Below are positions 34,659 to 45,634 of a stretch of 64,000 nucleotides of DNA, in pieces (positions within the stretch are counted from its first letter, which is position 1; every line of letters begins with the position of its first letter). This DNA comes from Sideroxyarcus sp. (GTDB lineage Bacteria; Pseudomonadota; Gammaproteobacteria; Burkholderiales; Gallionellaceae): contig JAUSBC010000017.1 in the NCBI GenBank assembly GCA_030652215.1, positions 1 through 64,000 on the forward strand, given 5' to 3'. A model generated the notes under the pieces. That model was not told where the DNA came from. It saw nothing but the letters and a program-made list of their open reading frames with translations, and made no database searches. Both the position numbers and the translations under genes were made by a program.

Positions 34659-34887
34659 GTCGTTGCCACTTTTCGCCAATCGCGTTGACTTCTTGGTCGC
34701 TGGCGAACTCGCCGTTGTCGGCTTCAGAAATCGCTTGCGTAATTTCGGTGATTTGCCATGACTCACGATCTATGTAGTCACGAATGGCTTGTCCAGCCAG
34801 GAAAGATTTTGTGCGGCCTGTGGCCGTTGCCAGTGCGTCAAGCTGATTGGTCAGTTCGTCCGGGAGGCGCATCGATATCATGCTCAT
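34648..34887 (-). CDS. Ribbon-helix-helix (CopG/ParD-like) antitoxin
   Basis: The 79-residue protein starts MSMISMRLPDELTNQLDALA, the beta strand and helix of a CopG/ParD-type ribbon-helix-helix domain; TGRTKSFLAGQAIRDYI is the second helix. The acidic C-terminal half would neutralise the toxin. AGAGGGA is well placed for the ATG at 34887. Two palindromes just upstream form the probable autoregulatory operator. Confidence 0.87.
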   Translation of the reverse strand: MSMISMRLPDELTNQLDALATATGRTKSFLAGQAIRDYIDRESWQITEITQAISEADNGEFASDQEVNAIGEKWQRHAG

Positions 34888-34903
34888 AACGTATTCCCTC
34901 TAG

Positions 34904-34928
34904 TTGTATTACAACGATTACATTGTAA
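34904..34928. promoter_or_regulatory. Double palindromic operator of the toxin-antitoxin pair
   Basis: Two perfect 11-base palindromes, TTGTATTACAA and TTACATTGTAA, are three bases apart, 17 bases upstream of the antitoxin start. Ribbon-helix-helix antitoxins commonly bind such paired half-sites. Confidence 0.6.
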
Positions 34929-35016
34929 ACCACAAATGCGATCCTAGTGTATTTACACCCGATGCAGTGAAAGGGTTTCTACCGAGTTGACCAACACTCC
35001 CCACCCGTACCTTGCA

Positions 35017-35598
35017 TCATTTATCCCGCCACTGCCGACAGAATTCCCGCGTATCGCCCAACCACTCGTAGAAATCCACGGTAAACCCATCCACATCGGC
35101 AAGAAACTCCTGCTCACCCTGCGCCAGCGGATTCGGCTGCCGGGCGCGGCGCGACATGCGGGCCAGGACATCGGTGATGCCTTCGATCTGCGCATAGCTC
35201 GACAGCCAATCTTCTTTCGCCATCAACTTCAGGGCAAGATGCGAGTCTGCGGGAAGGTCGGGCAGCCGGGCTTCGATCAATCCATAGACGGTTGCGCAAT
35301 ATTCATGCAGCGGTTGCGGATGGATGGTTGCCCAATCTCGAGCCAGCAGATGGTCGTAGAACACATCGACAAGCACACCGGCATAGCGTCTGCGGGCGGG
35401 TGAGACGCGGGAACGACTGTGACAAAAGGCGGGGTGCGTTTCCGCGAAGTGGTCGATGGCGCGATGCAGGGCGACGCCTTTGGCCAGATCGTCCGGCAGG
35501 CCCGCTGGCAGGTGGCCTTTGATCCAGTCGCCGACTACACCACCCACGATCAGGTGTGGCGCTTCACCTGCGAGCAGTGCGTGGGCGAGAAAGTTCAT
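35017..35598 (-). CDS. acpH: ACP phosphodiesterase
   Basis: The 193-residue protein starts MNFLAHALLAGEAPHLIVGG, the AcpH/DUF479 signature, with the HD-like metal-binding pattern continued in HRAIDHFAETHP and VDVFYDHLLARDW. Length matches AcpH (about 193). It removes the phosphopantetheine group from holo-ACP. It lies 140 bases downstream of serS, in the same direction. Confidence 0.88.
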   Translation of the reverse strand: MNFLAHALLAGEAPHLIVGGVVGDWIKGHLPAGLPDDLAKGVALHRAIDHFAETHPAFCHSRSRVSPARRRYAGVLVDVFYDHLLARDWATIHPQPLHEYCATVYGLIEARLPDLPADSHLALKLMAKEDWLSSYAQIEGITDVLARMSRRARQPNPLAQGEQEFLADVDGFTVDFYEWLGDTREFCRQWRDK

Positions 35599-35738
35599 GG
35601 TCGGCTTTGTCGACGAGAGCGATGGACAGAAATTGGGATTGGCTTCAGTTCCATGCCCCCGATGGAACTACTAGCCATTCGACCAAGCTGGCAAATAACG
35701 CCAGCCAAGCGCTGGCTATCCGCCGGCATGACGGCTGG

Positions 35739-37061
<1,323 letters not shown>

Positions 37062-37072
37062 TTAGCCTGCGC

Positions 37073-37141
37073 AGGATGGGTGGAGTGAAACGATACCCAT
37101 CGAACAAAACGGTGGGTTACGCTGCGCTAACCCACCCTACA
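37073..37141. repeat. Palindromic element (GGTGGGTTA core)
   Basis: GGTGGGTTA and TAACCCACC pair around CGCTGCGC at 37111-37136; the outer ends AGGATGGGT and ACCCACCCTAC are also partly complementary. It lies in the rarA-serS gap, followed by REP copies. Confidence 0.75.
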
Positions 37142-37150
37142 TTTTCATTC

Positions 37151-37215
37151 CGTCATTCCGGCGCAGGCCGGAATCCAGTCATTCAGTTGGACACCGGCCT
37201 GCGCCGGTGTGACGA
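37151..37215. repeat. REP pair (GTCATTCCGGCG family) and derivative
   Basis: A standard copy is at 37151-37178. A second, diverged palindrome (ACACCGGCCTGCGCCGGTGT) follows at 37189-37215. Together they fill most of the gap before rarA's end. Confidence 0.8.
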
Positions 37216-37221
37216 CATTCC

Positions 37222-38553
37222 TTATTTCTTCCTTGCCTTTGCATCCAGCTCACGCAAATGCGCCAGCTTCTCCGCAATCTTCGCTTCCAGCCCGCGCTCT
37301 GTGGGCTCGTAGAAACTTACCTCGGGCATGCCATCCGGGAAATAATTCTCGCCCGCCGCATATCCGCCCTTTTCGTCGTGCGCGTAGCGGTAATCCTTGC
37401 CGTAGTCCAGTTGCTTCATCAGTTTGGTCGGGGCGTTGCGCAAGTGCAGCGGCACTTCGCGCGTGGCGTCCTGACTGACGAAGGCGCGGGCGGCATTATA
37501 CGCGACATAGCCCGCGTTCGATTTGGCCGCGACTGCCAGGTACAGCACGGCCTGCGCCAGCGCCAGTTCGCCTTCGGGCGATCCGAGTCGTTCGTACGTG
37601 GCTGCGGCATCGTTGCATAGCTGGATGGCGCGCGGGTCGGCGAGGCCGATGTCTTCCCAGGCCATGCGCACGATGCGCCGCGCCAGATAGCGCGGATCGG
37701 CGCCACCGTCGAGCATACGCACCAGCCAGTACAGTGCGGCATCGGGGTTGGAGCCGCGCACGGACTTGTGCAGCGCGGATATCTGATCGTAGAACGCTTC
37801 GCCGCCTTTGTCGAAACGGCGCAGTTTTTGCGCCAGTGTGTTGTCGAGAAAGGCCGTGGTGATGTTGGTCAGCTTGGCGGCTTGGGCTGCGGTCTGCAAC
37901 TGTTCCAGCACGTTGAGCAGGCGGCGCGCATCACCGTCTGCATAGCCGATGATGCGCTCGCGTGCCGCATCGTCGAACTGCAAACTCTCCGTTCGCCCTG
38001 AGCCTGTCGAAGGGGGAACGGAATTTGCCCGGTCGAATAATTGCCCCAACTCCGCTTCGGAGAGGGACTGCAACACATACACCTGCGCCCGCGATAACAA
38101 CGCGTTATTCAGTTCAAACGAGGGGTTTTCAGTGGTCGCGCCAATGAAGGTAACCAGCCCCTGCTCGACGAAGGGCAGGAACGCGTCCTGCTGCGACTTG
38201 TTGAAACGGTGGACTTCGTCCACGAACAGGATGGTGTGGCGGCCGCTTTGCTGCAAAGTCTGCTCGGCCTGCGCGATGGCATCACGGATATCCTTCACCC
38301 CGGACAGCACCGCCGACAGCGGCACGAACTCGGCATCGAAGGCGGATGCCATCAAGCGCGCCAGCGTGGTCTTGCCCACGCCCGGCGGGCCCCACAGGAT
38401 CATGGAATGCAGCTTGCCGGACTGGAACGCCAGGCGCAGCGGCTTGCCTTCGCCCAGCAGGTGCGATTGGCCGATGACTTCGTCGATATGCTTGGGACGC
38501 AGGCGTTCGGCGAGCGGGGCGGCGGGTTGGTTGGGGGGGAACAGGTCGGTCAT
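37222..38553 (-). CDS. rarA: Replication-associated recombination protein A (AAA+ ATPase)
   Basis: The 443-residue protein has the RarA/MgsA order: N-terminal LAERLRPKHIDEVIGQSHLL, Walker A GPPGVGKTTLAR near residue 55, Walker B LFVDEVHRFNKSQQD near 109, sensor 1 ATTENPSFELN, and the C-terminal tetramerisation region. It acts at stalled forks. A 35-base palindrome has entered the frame in the linker after LFDRA, giving the odd stretch NSVPPSTGSGRTES, yet the frame is kept. The start overlaps the KilA-N gene stop by four bases. Confidence 0.95.
   Translation of the reverse strand: MTDLFPPNQPAAPLAERLRPKHIDEVIGQSHLLGEGKPLRLAFQSGKLHSMILWGPPGVGKTTLARLMASAFDAEFVPLSAVLSGVKDIRDAIAQAEQTLQQSGRHTILFVDEVHRFNKSQQDAFLPFVEQGLVTFIGATTENPSFELNNALLSRAQVYVLQSLSEAELGQLFDRANSVPPSTGSGRTESLQFDDAARERIIGYADGDARRLLNVLEQLQTAAQAAKLTNITTAFLDNTLAQKLRRFDKGGEAFYDQISALHKSVRGSNPDAALYWLVRMLDGGADPRYLARRIVRMAWEDIGLADPRAIQLCNDAAATYERLGSPEGELALAQAVLYLAVAAKSNAGYVAYNAARAFVSQDATREVPLHLRNAPTKLMKQLDYGKDYRYAHDEKGGYAAGENYFPDGMPEVSFYEPTERGLEAKIAEKLAHLRELDAKARKK
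37988..38022. repeat. Palindromic repeat inserted in rarA
   Basis: Arms TCCGTTC and GAACGGA flank the well-known dispersed core CGCCCTGAGCCTGTCGAAGG. The element is in frame with rarA and translates to PPSTGSGR-like residues. A related core (TTCGACTTCGCTCAGGACAGG, in part) is at 49861-49882. Confidence 0.85.
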
Positions 38554-39398
38554 CCTTGTGTTTTTCCTGATTTCCCGCCCACACTCGCCAGTCGTTTGAC
38601 CGCGCTATTGCCCAACAATGACTGCATCTGGCCAATGGCGATGTTGTTCAATTGCGTCAGTCGAACGGACTGCTCAAGGCCTTGATGAATCAACACCGCA
38701 TTAATGCTTTCCAGATTCGACAGCACCACCAACTGCTCCAGCGTGGCAAAGTCGCGCATGTTGCCGGCCAAATCCGGATTCGCCTGTCGCCACTGCGCAG
38801 CCGTGAGACCAAACAACGCAACGTTCAGCAAATCAGCCTCACTGGCGTAAATAACGCTCGTTTGCGCCATGGTCAAACGGGGCGGAATCAGTCGTTCCTT
38901 GATCGCATTGGTATGAATCTTGTAATTGACCTTGGACAAGGTGCGCTGAAAACTCCACTCCAGCGATTGTGAACTAGCTTCTTCGTCTTTGAGGCGTTGA
39001 AATTCCTTGATGAGGTAGAGTTTGAATTCCGGGCTAAGCCATGAGCCGAATTCGAAGGCAATGTCGCGGTGGGCATAGGTGCCGCCATAACGCCCGGCTT
39101 TTGCGTGCAACCCAATCGCACCTGTGGCATCTATCCACTTCTTGGCGGACAGAAAAAAACTATTTCGCCCTGCTTCGTTTTTAATTCCCTCGAATTCGAG
39201 GGAATTAAAACCGGGGTTGTTGAGCTGTTCCCATACCCCCAAAAACAGCACCGTGTCTTTGTTCTTGAGCCATTGTTCAATCAGGGCGCTGCCACCATCA
39301 AATTTTTTCACCATGTCGGTGAGCGAGATGTAATCCTGCTCATGCCGGGTGGCAATGCTCACATCGGCACCATGCACTGTAATGACGCGATTTTTCAT
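38550..39398 (-). CDS. KilA-N domain protein
   Basis: The 282-residue protein has a KilA-N domain at about residues 20-140: YISLTDMVKKFDGGSALIE, WIDATGAIGLHAKAGRYGG and YAHRDIAFEFGSWLSPEFKL, typical of phage and mobile-element DNA-binding proteins. The C-terminal 130 residues are helical and unrecognised (YASEADLLNVALFGLTAAQW, then NLESINAVLIHQGL). It lies between lolA (21 bases) and rarA (four-base overlap), which are adjacent in many proteobacteria. It therefore looks like an acquired gene that has become part of the operon. Confidence 0.88.
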   Translation of the reverse strand: MKNRVITVHGADVSIATRHEQDYISLTDMVKKFDGGSALIEQWLKNKDTVLFLGVWEQLNNPGFNSLEFEGIKNEAGRNSFFLSAKKWIDATGAIGLHAKAGRYGGTYAHRDIAFEFGSWLSPEFKLYLIKEFQRLKDEEASSQSLEWSFQRTLSKVNYKIHTNAIKERLIPPRLTMAQTSVIYASEADLLNVALFGLTAAQWRQANPDLAGNMRDFATLEQLVVLSNLESINAVLIHQGLEQSVRLTQLNNIAIGQMQSLLGNSAVKRLASVGGKSGKTQG

Positions 39399-39419
39399 TC
39401 GCCCCTCCCTTCATCCAAA

Positions 39420-40034
39420 TCAATCACCCAGCACATCCGCCCCCTTGGGCGGTACGAATTGGAAGCGCTGCGGAGACAGCGAAGGATTGCTCTTAAGGTC
39501 GGTGAAGCGCAAAACCGTGCGATGGCCGAAGGCATCGTGCAGCTCCATCACCACCAGTTCCGATTTGGCGTTGAAGGCCATGAGTATCTTTTCAAAGGTG
39601 GATTCGGGCGATTTGGGGGTGGCTTGCAGCCATTCCAGACCGTCGCGCGCTTCGATGTTCTTCAGGACAAAGTCACGCTCGATCTCGTTATTGCCGGAAA
39701 GCAATGCCGCCGGGCTGCTGCCGAGTGCCGCATCCAGTTTCTTGACCGTGACCTGGTTCAGGTCGAGGTCGTACATCCAGAACTTCTTTCCGTCGCCCAC
39801 GATGAGTTGCTCGTAGGGCTTGCGGTATTCCCAGCGGAACTTGCCCGGGCGCTCGAACTGCATGGTGCCCGAAGCGGATTGCATGCGCTTGCCGCCCGTG
39901 TCCTGCACTTCCTGGGTGAAATTGGCCTGGGCGGAGTGCGTGGCGGCGATGAAGGATTTGAGTTTATCGGTGGCAGCGGCGTGCGACGCCAGGGGAAAAA
40001 CAAGTAGCGCAAGAAGGATGAGTTTACGTTTCAT
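39420..40034 (-). CDS. lolA: Outer-membrane lipoprotein carrier protein
   Basis: The start is ATG 40034 (MKRKLILLALLVFPLASHA), a clear signal peptide; the track start at 40082 is in the upstream gap. The 204-residue product has LolA features: FTQEVQDTGGKRMQSASGTM, RPGKFRWEYRKPYEQLIVGDG, KFWMYDLDLNQVTV, and the C-terminal FTDLKSNPSLSPQRFQF. It carries lipoproteins from the LolCDE complex to LolB. It follows ftsK, as in most proteobacteria. Confidence 0.95.
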   Translation of the reverse strand: MKRKLILLALLVFPLASHAAATDKLKSFIAATHSAQANFTQEVQDTGGKRMQSASGTMQFERPGKFRWEYRKPYEQLIVGDGKKFWMYDLDLNQVTVKKLDAALGSSPAALLSGNNEIERDFVLKNIEARDGLEWLQATPKSPESTFEKILMAFNAKSELVVMELHDAFGHRTVLRFTDLKSNPSLSPQRFQFVPPKGADVLGD

Positions 40035-40083
40035 AACTTTTGTAGGGTCTAGGAGTTTGGATTTAGTCTCTAACCAGAACAAT

Positions 40084-40113
40084 GTTGGGCACGCTTCGCA
40101 TTGCCCAACCTAC
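40084..40113. repeat. Half copy of the TTGGGCA palindromic family
   Basis: GTTGGGCACGCTTCGCATTGCCCAACCTAC is a compact palindrome related to the element at 8024-8101. It lies between ftsK and lolA. Confidence 0.7.
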
Positions 40114-40213
40114 GAGAAGAGGCTTTCTAATTTTGCTTCAGGCTTGTCCGGCTTAAGATTTTGGAAGTGCCTCATCACGCCAAAATCCCTTATCCTAAAT
40201 CCCAATTCCTGTT

Positions 40214-42487
40214 TCATTCCTGCCTTGCAGGAGCGAGCACCTCGCGATTGCCGTTGCCCTGCATAGGCGACACCAGCCCGGCTTTTTCCATCGCCTCGAT
40301 CAGGCGCGCGGCGCGGTTGTAGCCGATGCGCAGGTGGCGCTGGACCAGCGAGATGGACGGGCGCCGCGTCTTCAGCACGATCTCGACCGCCTGGTCGTAC
40401 AACGCGTCGGCTTCCGCATCCCCGCCGCCGCCGTCGTATTCGCCCTCGGCCGGTTCGTCCAGCGAGGTCAGCACGCCTTCAATGTAGTTCGGCTCGCCCT
40501 GCGCCTTGAGGTACTCGGTGACGCGATGCACTTCCTGGTCGGAAACGAAGGCGCCGTGCACACGTTGCGGATAACCGCTGCCGGGCGGCAGATAGAGCAT
40601 GTCGCCCTGTCCCAGCAGTGCTTCCGCTCCCATTTGATCGAGGATGGTGCGCGAGTCGATCTTGCTCGACACCTGGAAGGCCACGCGTGTCGGCACGTTG
40701 GCCTTGATAAGTCCGGTGATGACGTCCACAGAGGGGCGCTGCGTCGCCAGTACAAGGTGGATACCGGCCGCGCGCGCCTTTTGCGCCAGTCGCGCGATAA
40801 GCTCTTCGACTTTCTTGCCCACCACCATCATCAGGTCGGCGAGTTCGTCGATGAAGATGACGATGAACGGCAACTCTTCCAGCGCCTCGGGATTTTCGGG
40901 CGTAATCGTGAACGGATTGGTCAACGGCTTGCCGGCCTTGATCGCGTCGCGCACTTGCTGGTTGTAGCCTGCAATGTTGCGCACGCCCAGCGCCGACATC
41001 AGTTTGTAGCGCTTGTCCATTTCCTGCACGCCCCAGTTGAGCGCGGATGCGGCCTGGCGCATGTCGGTGACCACCGGCGCCAGCAGATGCGGAATGCCTT
41101 CGTACACCGAGAGTTCCAGCATCTTGGGATCGACCAGCAGCAGGCGCATCTGCTGCGGCGTGGATTTGTACAGCAGGCTCAGGTTCATGGCGTTGATCGC
41201 CACCGACTTGCCGGAGCCCGTCGTGCCCGCCACCAGCACATGAGGCATCTTGCCCAGGTCGGCGACTACCGGCTTGCCGGAAATATCCTTGCCCATGGCC
41301 ATGGTCAGCGGAGAGTTCATCTCGGCGTAGACCTGCGAACCCAGAATCTCGGACAGGTGCACGATCTGGCGTTTCGGGTTGGGCAACTCCAGCGCCATGT
41401 AGGCCTTGCCGGGGATGGTTTCGACCACGCGTATGCTCACCACGGACAAGGCGCGCGCCAGGTCGCGCACCAGATTGGTGATCTGGCTGCCCTTCACGCC
41501 GACGGCGGGGTCGATCTCGTAACGGGTGATGACCGGGCCGGGATAGGCACCGACCACTTTGACCTCGACGCCGAAGTCCTTGAGTTTGCGTTCGATCAGG
41601 CGCGAGGTGAATTCCAGCGTTTCGGCGGAAACGACCTCGACCTGCTGCTTCGCCTCGTCCAGCAGATGTAGCGGCGGCAGATCCGAATCCGGCATCTCGG
41701 CGAACAGCGAAACTTGCTTTTCCTTTTGCACGCGCGTTGAGCGTGGCACTTCGTACACCGGCATTTCAATGTGGATGGGTTGATGCTCCTCCACGCGCTT
41801 CTTCTCTTCTTCCACCACGACACTGCGTTCCTGCATCGCCTGCATCCCGATGCGTTTATCCTGCCGCGTCTGCCACGCGTTTTGCGCCCACAGATATGCA
41901 TCTTCCAGCGCGCCGCCCAGCCGGTCGACGAAACGCAACCAGGACAGGCCGGTGTAAAGGCTGAAACTCACCACCATCAACGCCAGCAGGAACAACGTGG
42001 CACCAATGTAGCCCAGCGTGTGCGCCAGCGTTTCGCCGATCGCGGCGCCCAGCATGCCGCCGGGAGCGCCGGGCAAAGCGACTTTCCAGGTATAGAGTCG
42101 CAGCGCTTCCAGCGCGCTGCTGGTAAACAGCAGGACCAGAAAACCCGACAGCGACATCCACAAGGCGCGCTGATCGAACAGGCTGTCGGAGCTGATGCGG
42201 CGATAGCCGGCCCACACGCGTTGCAGCATCAGCGTAACCCACCACCAAGCGGAGAATCCGAAAATATAGAGCAGCAGATCCGACAGATAGGCGCCAAATA
42301 CGCCGCCGGGATTGTGCGTAATCGCGCCGCTTGCGCTGTGCGACCAGGAGGGATCGTTGCGGTCGAAACCGGACAGGATGAGAACCAGGTAGATCGCCAC
42401 CGCGACCAGCAACAACCAGCCCGACTCGCGCAACAGACCGAGCAGCCTTTCCGGCAACGGAGGGCGAGGACTTGCGGGTAGCGCCAT
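40214..42487 (-). CDS. ftsK: DNA translocase FtsK
   Basis: ATG 42487 gives 757 residues; the track TTG is three bases earlier. Four membrane segments lie in the first 170 residues, a short linker follows, then the motor: Walker A in [14 protein letters not shown], Walker B in [17 protein letters not shown], and [19 protein letters not shown]. The C-terminal winged-helix gamma domain ([21 protein letters not shown]) reads KOPS sites. The short linker is normal for the SpoIIIE-like size class. The start overlaps the LuxR-type regulator stop by one base, linking ftsK to the two-component genes. Confidence 0.97.
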   Translation of the reverse strand: MALPASPRPPLPERLLGLLRESGWLLLVAVAIYLVLILSGFDRNDPSWSHSASGAITHNPGGVFGAYLSDLLLYIFGFSAWWWVTLMLQRVWAGYRRISSDSLFDQRALWMSLSGFLVLLFTSSALEALRLYTWKVALPGAPGGMLGAAIGETLAHTLGYIGATLFLLALMVVSFSLYTGLSWLRFVDRLGGALEDAYLWAQNAWQTRQDKRIGMQAMQERSVVVEEEKKRVEEHQPIHIEMPVYEVPRSTRVQKEKQVSLFAEMPDSDLPPLHLLDEAKQQVEVVSAETLEFTSRLIERKLKDFGVEVKVVGAYPGPVITRYEIDPAVGVKGSQITNLVRDLARALSVVSIRVVETIPGKAYMALELPNPKRQIVHLSEILGSQVYAEMNSPLTMAMGKDISGKPVVADLGKMPHVLVAGTTGSGKSVAINAMNLSLLYKSTPQQMRLLLVDPKMLELSVYEGIPHLLAPVVTDMRQAASALNWGVQEMDKRYKLMSALGVRNIAGYNQQVRDAIKAGKPLTNPFTITPENPEALEELPFIVIFIDELADLMMVVGKKVEELIARLAQKARAAGIHLVLATQRPSVDVITGLIKANVPTRVAFQVSSKIDSRTILDQMGAEALLGQGDMLYLPPGSGYPQRVHGAFVSDQEVHRVTEYLKAQGEPNYIEGVLTSLDEPAEGEYDGGGGDAEADALYDQAVEIVLKTRRPSISLVQRHLRIGYNRAARLIEAMEKAGLVSPMQGNGNREVLAPARQE

Positions 42488-43173
42488 CAATTAATCTCGA
42501 CGTCGTTGGGTGCCGGGGGCAGGAAGCCCAGGCGACGCGCCGCGCTGACCGCTTCCAGTCGCGAGTTGACGTGCAGGGCCTGATACACCGCGGCCGTATG
42601 GATCTTTACGGTTCCTTCGGCCAGATTCATCTTTTTCGATATCTCTTTATTAGCCATACCCGAGGCCAGATAGGTCAGCACTTCGAGCTGACGCGAGGTG
42701 AGGCCGAACTTGGCGGCACGCTGCGACCGACGGTTCAGCAGCGTCTCGCCCTGGTCGACGTTGCTCACCGCCTGCTGCAACAGTTGCGGCGGCAGGTAGA
42801 CACCGCCCTCCAGCACCATGCGCAGGGCCGACAGCATGATCTTGCTGGACGACATTTTGGAAATGAAACCCATTGCGCCGGACTCCATCACGCTCTCGAT
42901 ATCGTCGCGGTGGTCCGAACCGGAGACCACGACCAGCGGAATTTCAGGATGGCGCAGATGGAAAAACTGGATGGAAGGCACACCTTCGCTGCCGGGCATA
43001 TTCAGATCCAGCAGGGCAAGATCCACATCGGGATTGTCGTGCACCAGTTGCAACGCATCCTGAAAATTTCCGGAATCCAGAATATCGACTTCATCGGCAA
43101 GCTGCTGCAATACGTAGCGCATGCCGTCGCGGAACAACGCATGGTCGTCCGCCATGAGCACTTTTATTTTCAT
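42487..43173 (-). CDS. LuxR-type (NarL/FixJ) response regulator
   Basis: The start is ATG 43173 ([14 protein letters not shown]), with AAGGGGG six bases before it; an ATG at 43179 touches the Shine-Dalgarno. The 228-residue product has a receiver domain (phosphoacceptor in [13 protein letters not shown]; Lys in GFISKMSS) and a C-terminal LuxR helix-turn-helix ([20 protein letters not shown], then [12 protein letters not shown]). It follows the hybrid kinase by 56 bases and is the likely partner. Targets are unknown. Confidence 0.92.
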   Translation of the reverse strand: MKIKVLMADDHALFRDGMRYVLQQLADEVDILDSGNFQDALQLVHDNPDVDLALLDLNMPGSEGVPSIQFFHLRHPEIPLVVVSGSDHRDDIESVMESGAMGFISKMSSSKIMLSALRMVLEGGVYLPPQLLQQAVSNVDQGETLLNRRSQRAAKFGLTSRQLEVLTYLASGMANKEISKKMNLAEGTVKIHTAAVYQALHVNSRLEAVSAARRLGFLPPAPNDVEIN

Positions 43174-43229
43174 ATTCATCCCCCTTCGTTCCGAATCATC
43201 CGCAATCATACCATCCCCTGCATGGTCAT

Positions 43230-45050
43230 TTAATTTTCACCGTACAGCGCAAAGTGCATCATCGCCCGCAGCCTGATGGGTGCTATCGGCTTATGCAGCA
43301 GGATCGCGCCGCTGTCGTGTATTTCGTGCAGGGTCTCGCTGGCGGTATCGCCGGTCAGCACCACCGACGGCAGCTCGTTGCCCCACAGTTCGCGCATGCG
43401 CTTGATTACATGGATGGCCGTCATGCCTTGCGGCAGGCGGTAATCGCACACCAGCAGGTCGGGACGCAATTGGGCGATATCCAGTTTGCGCATTACGTCC
43501 TCGGCGAATTCGCCCGCGATCACTTTGCATCCCCACTGCTCCATGAGATCGAGCGACACTTCGCGTATGTCCGGATCGTCCTCCACCAGCGCCACCACTT
43601 TGCCGCTCAGATCGTACTGGGAATGCGTAATAACAAAGGGTTGCACCAGATTTGATGTATTGCCCGTCGGCACTTCGAAACCGAACACCGATCCCACGCC
43701 CGGCACCGAACTGACGGTCACTTTGCATTCCAGCAGGCTTTCGATGCGGCGCACGATGGCCAGGCCCAGACCCAGCCCCTTGCGCCGGTCGCGGTGCGGA
43801 TTGTCCGCCTGATAGTATTCTTCGAAAATGTGCGGAATGGTCTCGGCCTTGATGCCGATGCCGGTGTCCGCGACTTCCAGGCCGACCTTGCCGGGCATGC
43901 AGGTGCAGCGCACCACCACCCCGCCGCTGTCGGTATAGCGGATGGCGTTGGAAATGAGATTGCGCAGCATGCGTTCCAGCAGGAACGGGTCGCTGTAGAT
44001 CACCACATTGCATATTTCCTCGTCGGCGTATTCCTTGCTCATGCAAACGGGCAACTGAAAGCTCAGGCCTTTTGACTGCGCGAGCGGGGCCATATCGCCG
44101 TAGATCCGGTCGAACAGGGTGCCCAGCATGAAATGTTGCTTGCGCGGCTCGACGATGCCCGCATCCAGGCGCGAGACATCCAGCAAGTCGTCGAACATGT
44201 CGACCAGCGCATTGACCGATTTTCCAATCTGCCCGGCCAGACGCACGGTATTTTTTTCTTTCGCCGTATCCAGCAAGGCATCGCTGAACAGGCGCAACGC
44301 CTGCAAGGGCTGGCGCAGATCGTGGCTGGCGGTGGCCAGGAACTTGGATTTTGTCTGGCTGGCCAGCTCGGCTTCCTGCCGCGACGCTTCGGCCTCGCGC
44401 TTCCTTTCCAGCAAGGCGCCGACCAGGCGCTCGTTTTCGTATCTGCGGCGTTGAGACTGCTCGAAAGTGCGAATCAGTTCCACCGCGGATTTCGACACAT
44501 AGATACTGAACATGCTCAGCATGCCGAACAATATCCAGTGTATGGAATCGTTCTCCCACGCAAGGCGCCCGAGCATCGGCATGATGATGCCGGCTTGATA
44601 GATGAACATCGAAGGGGGATGAAAAGGATTGCTGGTCGCCGCTCCCGCGGACAAGCCCATCATCACGCAGATCAGCATGGCCTGGTAGGCCAGATCGCCG
44701 GGAACGAACATGACCACACCGGCACTACCCCAGACAAATGCGGCGACCAGCGTCAACTTCTTGAACAAACCGTTCCAGGCCCGATTCTGCTCTACAGTCT
44801 TGGTCAGGTGGCGCCGGCTGCGCCAGAAAAGGAACTCGACTAAATTGATAACGAGAACCGCCGCCAGCCAACCCAGCAACACATCGTGCGCCAGCTTGTC
44901 CCACGCCAGCAGCACCAGCAAGGGCGCCAGCACCAACTCCGAGACGAGCATCAGCGGGTAGCTGTTGATACGCGCGCGGACCTGCTCCACGCGTATGGGC
45001 AGATTGAGTTCGTTTATCTCGAAGCGCAGCAGTTCAGTCAACGAGTTCAT
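43230..45050 (-). CDS. Hybrid sensor histidine kinase with C-terminal receiver
   Basis: The 606-residue protein has about five to six membrane segments (35-185), a coiled-coil linker, a HisKA domain with FLATASHDLRQPLQALRLF, an ATPase domain (NLISNAIRYTDSG, VADTGIGIK, GLGLGLAIVRR), and a receiver domain at about 480-600 (ALVEDDPDIRE, LLVCDYRLPQGM, LHKPIAPIRL). No separate periplasmic sensor is seen, so the signal may be membrane-borne. Its start overlaps the SCO1/SenC gene stop by four bases, which suggests a link to copper or respiration. Confidence 0.92.
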   Translation of the reverse strand: MNSLTELLRFEINELNLPIRVEQVRARINSYPLMLVSELVLAPLLVLLAWDKLAHDVLLGWLAAVLVINLVEFLFWRSRRHLTKTVEQNRAWNGLFKKLTLVAAFVWGSAGVVMFVPGDLAYQAMLICVMMGLSAGAATSNPFHPPSMFIYQAGIIMPMLGRLAWENDSIHWILFGMLSMFSIYVSKSAVELIRTFEQSQRRRYENERLVGALLERKREAEASRQEAELASQTKSKFLATASHDLRQPLQALRLFSDALLDTAKEKNTVRLAGQIGKSVNALVDMFDDLLDVSRLDAGIVEPRKQHFMLGTLFDRIYGDMAPLAQSKGLSFQLPVCMSKEYADEEICNVVIYSDPFLLERMLRNLISNAIRYTDSGGVVVRCTCMPGKVGLEVADTGIGIKAETIPHIFEEYYQADNPHRDRRKGLGLGLAIVRRIESLLECKVTVSSVPGVGSVFGFEVPTGNTSNLVQPFVITHSQYDLSGKVVALVEDDPDIREVSLDLMEQWGCKVIAGEFAEDVMRKLDIAQLRPDLLVCDYRLPQGMTAIHVIKRMRELWGNELPSVVLTGDTASETLHEIHDSGAILLHKPIAPIRLRAMMHFALYGEN

Positions 45051-45634
45051 TTGAAAGCCAGCAATATTCTGATGTCATGCAGCAACAGTTCCGCGCGCTG
45101 CCCATAAGGGGCCAGCAGGACCGGCTTGCCGTTTGGCGCAATGAGGTACGTTCCGGCGGAGTGATCCAGTTCGTATCCGCCGCTCTTGTTCGGTTGCTTT
45201 TCGTAAGTCACGCCGAACGCCCTTGCCGCCTGCGCGGTCATCATACTATCACCGTACAAGCCTTTGAATGTGGGATAGAACGCGGGCGGGTATTGCGCCA
45301 GCAACTCGCGCGTGTCGCGTTCCGGGTCGAGCGTCACGAACAGCACCTGCACCTTGTCCGCATCCTTGCCCAGCAGACGCATCACATGCGCCAGATCGGC
45401 CAGCGTGGTTGGACACACCTGCGGGCAGTGCGTATATCCGAAAAACAGCACCACCACCTTGCCGCGATAGCCCGCCAGGCTGACGGGTTTTCCCGCCGCA
45501 TCGTTGAGATGGAAATCAGCTCCGGCGTATTTCGAGCTGACATCACTGGCTTTGAAAGGGGACGGCAATTTCTGTTCGCCGCACGCGACCAGCAGAAACA
45601 ACAGCGGCAACAGCAGCAGCTTACGCAGCCACAT
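45047..45634 (-). CDS. SCO1/SenC family copper-binding lipoprotein
   Basis: The start is ATG 45634 (MWLRKLLLLPLL), preceded by GGGGGCG; the longer track ORF reads another frame of the upstream gene. The 195-residue product has a lipoprotein signal (LLVACG), a thioredoxin fold, the copper/redox motif CPQVC near residues 70-74 and the conserved His in YELDHSAGTYLI. SCO proteins deliver copper to cytochrome c oxidase CuA or act as thiol reductases. It is coupled at both ends: 14 bases of overlap with the TauE/SafE-like gene and four with the hybrid kinase. Confidence 0.92.
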   Translation of the reverse strand: MWLRKLLLLPLLFLLVACGEQKLPSPFKASDVSSKYAGADFHLNDAAGKPVSLAGYRGKVVVLFFGYTHCPQVCPTTLADLAHVMRLLGKDADKVQVLFVTLDPERDTRELLAQYPPAFYPTFKGLYGDSMMTAQAARAFGVTYEKQPNKSGGYELDHSAGTYLIAPNGKPVLLAPYGQRAELLLHDIRILLAFK

